NCBI GenBank assembly: GCA_937907485.1 | Contig: CALESR010000299.1 | Span: 1-6,866 of the forward strand | Direction: 5' to 3' | DNA from: an uncultured Paracoccaceae bacterium | GTDB taxonomy: Bacteria; Pseudomonadota; Alphaproteobacteria; Rhodobacterales; Rhodobacteraceae | DNA: 6,866 bases | Shown here: positions 5,584 to 6,866 of the stretch, piece after piece | Layout: every line of letters begins with the position of its first letter | How positions within the stretch are numbered: the first letter of the stretch is position 1 | Translations under genes and position numbers: made by a program | Notes under the pieces: generated by a model | What the model was told of the DNA's origin: nothing | Databases searched by the model: none | Seen by the model: the letters and a program-made list of their open reading frames with translations, nothing else

Positions 5584-6387
5584 ATGGGGGACAGCGCGCT
5601 GCTCGCGGCCCTGCTGGGGCTGCTCGAAGGGCTGACCGAGTTCATCCCGGTGTCCTCGACTGGCCATCTGCTGCTGGCGGGTCATTTCCTCGGCTTCGAA
5701 TCGGCCGGGCGCACCTTTGAGGTGGTGATCCAGCTGGGCGCGGTGCTGGCGCTGATCTCGGTCTATGCGGTGACGCTGGGCGGACTGGCGCTGCGGGCGC
5801 GGACCGATGCCACCGCCCGCCGCTCGCTGGCCTCGATCCTTGTGGCGTTCTTTCCCGCCGTGATCGTCGGCCTGCTGGCGCATGACCTCATCAAGACCGT
5901 GCTGTTCGAAACCCCGGCGCTGATTGCGGTGATGCTGATTCTGGGCGGCGTGGTGCTGCTGGTCATCGACCGCATCGCGCCCGCGCCGGTGCATCACGAT
6001 GCGCTGGCCCTGCCCCTGCGCACGGCACTGGTGATCGGCATCTGCCAGTGTCTGGCGATGGTGCCGGGCGTCAGCCGCTCGGGCGCCACCATCGTCGGCG
6101 CGCTGATGCTGCGGGTGGAAAAGCGCGCCGCGGCCGAGTTTTCCTTTCTGCTCAGCCTGCCGACCGTCGCCGCCGCCGTGGCCTATGACCTTTATAAAAC
6201 CCGTCACCTGCTGGATTTCGGCGCCGGGCTGGACATCGCCATCGGCTTTGCCGTCGCCTTTGTCACCGCGCTGGCGGTGGTGCGCTGGGTGCTGGGGTAT
6301 ATCGGGCGCAATGGCTATGCGCTGTTCGGCTGGTGGCGAATCATCGTCGGCGGGGTGACTCTGGTGGCGCTGCAGATGGGGCTGTGA
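5584..6387 (+). CDS. uppP: Undecaprenyl-diphosphatase (UppP/BacA)
   Basis: Integral membrane enzyme that dephosphorylates undecaprenyl diphosphate to the monophosphate, recycling the lipid carrier for peptidoglycan and other envelope polymers; overexpression of the family gives bacitracin resistance. The 267 residues match the usual 265-275. The two catalytic signatures are present: EGLTEFIPVSSTGHLLL (Glu15, Glu19, Ser24, His28) and PGVSRSGATIVGAL (161-174, with Arg165). Hydrophobic segments are spread along the chain, for example around 49-70, 85-100, 113-128, 143-160, 186-202, 215-242 and 252-266. The ATG lies 3 nt after the SDR stop codon with no recognisable Shine-Dalgarno, so translation is probably coupled. 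The spacing of the first motif from the N terminus fits the family and supports this start. No terminator with a strong T-tract follows. Confidence 0.97.
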   Translation: MGDSALLAALLGLLEGLTEFIPVSSTGHLLLAGHFLGFESAGRTFEVVIQLGAVLALISVYAVTLGGLALRARTDATARRSLASILVAFFPAVIVGLLAHDLIKTVLFETPALIAVMLILGGVVLLVIDRIAPAPVHHDALALPLRTALVIGICQCLAMVPGVSRSGATIVGALMLRVEKRAAAEFSFLLSLPTVAAAVAYDLYKTRHLLDFGAGLDIAIGFAVAFVTALAVVRWVLGYIGRNGYALFGWWRIIVGGVTLVALQMGL

Positions 6388-6391
6388 CGGC

Positions 6392-6414
6392 ATAGGTATC
6401 AGTTACTGACCTAT
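6392..6414. repeat. Imperfect palindrome of TAGGTCAGT half sites
   Basis: ATAGGTATCAGT (6392-6403) faces ACTGACCTAT (6405-6414). The arms are perfect inverted copies except for a 2-nt TA insertion in the left arm, around a single central T. With a 1-nt centre it suits a protein-binding dyad better than an RNA hairpin. The right arm overlaps the TATAAT at 6412-6417. Confidence 0.5.
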
Positions 6415-6466
6415 AATCACCATCCCTAAACCGAAAAACAATCCAGCGGCTGACAAATCCCGCAAT

Positions 6467-6486
6467 TAGGTCAGTCGTGCTGACTT
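6467..6486 (+). repeat. TAGGTCAGT copy and hairpin GTCAG-TCGTG-CTGAC
   Basis: TAGGTCAGT (6467-6475) is an exact inverted copy of ACTGACCTA at 6405-6413. It also forms a local dyad, GTCAG (6470-6474) and CTGAC (6480-6484), extendable to 7 bp with one G-U pair and followed by TTTTAA. It could be a weak terminator for the uppP transcript or another regulator half-site pair. Confidence 0.42.
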
Positions 6487-6547
6487 TTAAACCAAACCCA
6501 CCCGGTCTATGAAGGCGCGCCCAAGCCACTTTCTGAAAGGCGCAGCC

Positions 6548-6866
6548 ATGGCCACGCAGCGGATGCTTCAGTTCGTCACGACCTCGCGGGAAACCCCCTC
6601 GAAGCGCGACGCCACCGAACGGCGCGAGGATTTCCACGAAATCTATCGCGAATACGCCGCTGAAAAAGCCGCCGAGCAGGCCAGCCGCTGCAGCCAGTGC
6701 GGCGTGCCCTATTGCCAATCGCATTGCCCCTTGCACAACAACATCCCCGACTGGCTGATGCTGACCGCCACCGGCCGGTTGCAAGAGGCCTATGAACTCA
6801 GTCAGGCCACCAACACCTTCCCGGAAATCTGCGGCCGCATCTGCCCGCAGGACCGCCTGTGCGAAG
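6548..6866 (+). CDS. gltD: Glutamate synthase small subunit, N-terminal part; 3' end beyond right edge
   Basis: The NADPH-oxidising beta subunit of glutamate synthase (GOGAT), which passes electrons through Fe-S clusters and flavin to the large subunit GltB for the synthesis of two glutamates from 2-oxoglutarate and glutamine. Only 106 codons are present of a family length of about 475, so the FAD- and NADPH-binding folds are missing. The N terminus carries the ferredoxin-like cysteine motif CSQCGVPYCQSHCP (Cys48, 51, 56, 60), followed by PLHNNIPDWL and the second group CGRICPQDRLC (Cys95, 99, 105), the usual ligands for two [4Fe-4S] clusters. The ATG at 6548 is preceded by AAAGG at 7-nt spacing; an internal ATG at codon 6 is a less likely start. 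Related Fe-S flavoproteins such as the dihydropyrimidine dehydrogenase subunit or NfnB share the domain, but the motif set fits GltD best. Confidence 0.94.
   Translation, partial: MATQRMLQFVTTSRETPSKRDATERREDFHEIYREYAAEKAAEQASRCSQCGVPYCQSHCPLHNNIPDWLMLTATGRLQEAYELSQATNTFPEICGRICPQDRLCE

Larger units (their letters stand above)
6388..6547 (+). promoter_or_regulatory. uppP-gltD intergenic region with probable gltD promoter
   Basis: A 160-bp spacer, noticeably richer in A+T than the genes. It contains a perfect TATAAT at 6412-6417 without a recognisable -35 at the right distance (GGCATA at 6389-6394), so an activator-dependent promoter is possible. Its leader to gltD would be about 125 nt. TAGGTCAGT-like repeats overlap and follow the -10. 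The gltD ribosome site is AAAGG (6536-6540), 7 nt before the ATG. Confidence 0.5.

Noticed and set aside
4984..6393. 469-codon minus-strand open frame opposite the SDR gene and uppP
   Set aside because: Its His/Gln/Arg/Gly-rich translation lacks domains and it mirrors two well-supported genes. Compositional artefact.
6341..6784. 147-codon minus-strand open frame across the uppP-gltD spacer
   Set aside because: It is antisense to the gltD N terminus and uppP end and crosses the AT-rich promoter region, with no recognisable protein family.
1..6866. Mobile element, CRISPR array, toxin-antitoxin or defence system, including integration at the tRNA-Leu gene
   Set aside because: There is no transposase or integrase, no regularly spaced direct repeats, no second copy of the tRNA 3' end, and no composition break. 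All genes are standard metabolic, envelope or regulatory genes.

Overview
The window reads as high-GC chromosomal DNA from an alphaproteobacterium, most likely in the Rhodobacteraceae (Rhodobacter/Paracoccus-like). Three things suggest this: the strong G/C bias at third codon positions, the pairing of an NDUFA9-like SDR gene with uppP and gltD, and histidine degradation through HutF. This assignment is inferred from gene content and protein sequence, without a database search.

Positions 1-4199 hold a histidine-utilisation (hut) cluster. On the minus strand, hutI and the 5' part of hutH form a tight overlapping operon running out of the left edge. hutF is transcribed divergently from hutI across a 71-bp spacer. 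hutC, the GntR-family repressor, converges on hutF and overlaps it by 4 bp. Together they encode histidine -> urocanate (HutH), imidazolone propionate -> formiminoglutamate (HutI), and formiminoglutamate -> N-formylglutamate + ammonia (HutF). The urocanase (HutU) and N-formylglutamate deformylase (HutG) steps are not in the window and probably lie to the left. A perfect palindrome between hutI and hutF, and a related imperfect copy just upstream of hutC, look like HutC operators. This would make the circuit autoregulated.

Positions 4263-4446 hold a minus-strand tRNA-Leu (anticodon CAG) with its own candidate promoter and a textbook intrinsic terminator, which separates it from hutC.

Positions 4594-6387 hold a plus-strand pair: an NDUFA9-type atypical SDR, then uppP (undecaprenyl-diphosphatase) starting 3 nt after its stop. 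After an AT-richer 160-bp spacer with repeated TAGGTCAGT-type motifs, the 5' end of gltD (glutamate synthase small subunit) begins at 6548 and runs off the right edge.

I found no mobile elements, CRISPR arrays, phage genes or defence genes. The genes are ordinary metabolic and housekeeping genes. The points worth following up are regulatory: the paired operators, a possibly leaderless hutC mRNA, the convergent overlap, and the repeat-rich spacers.
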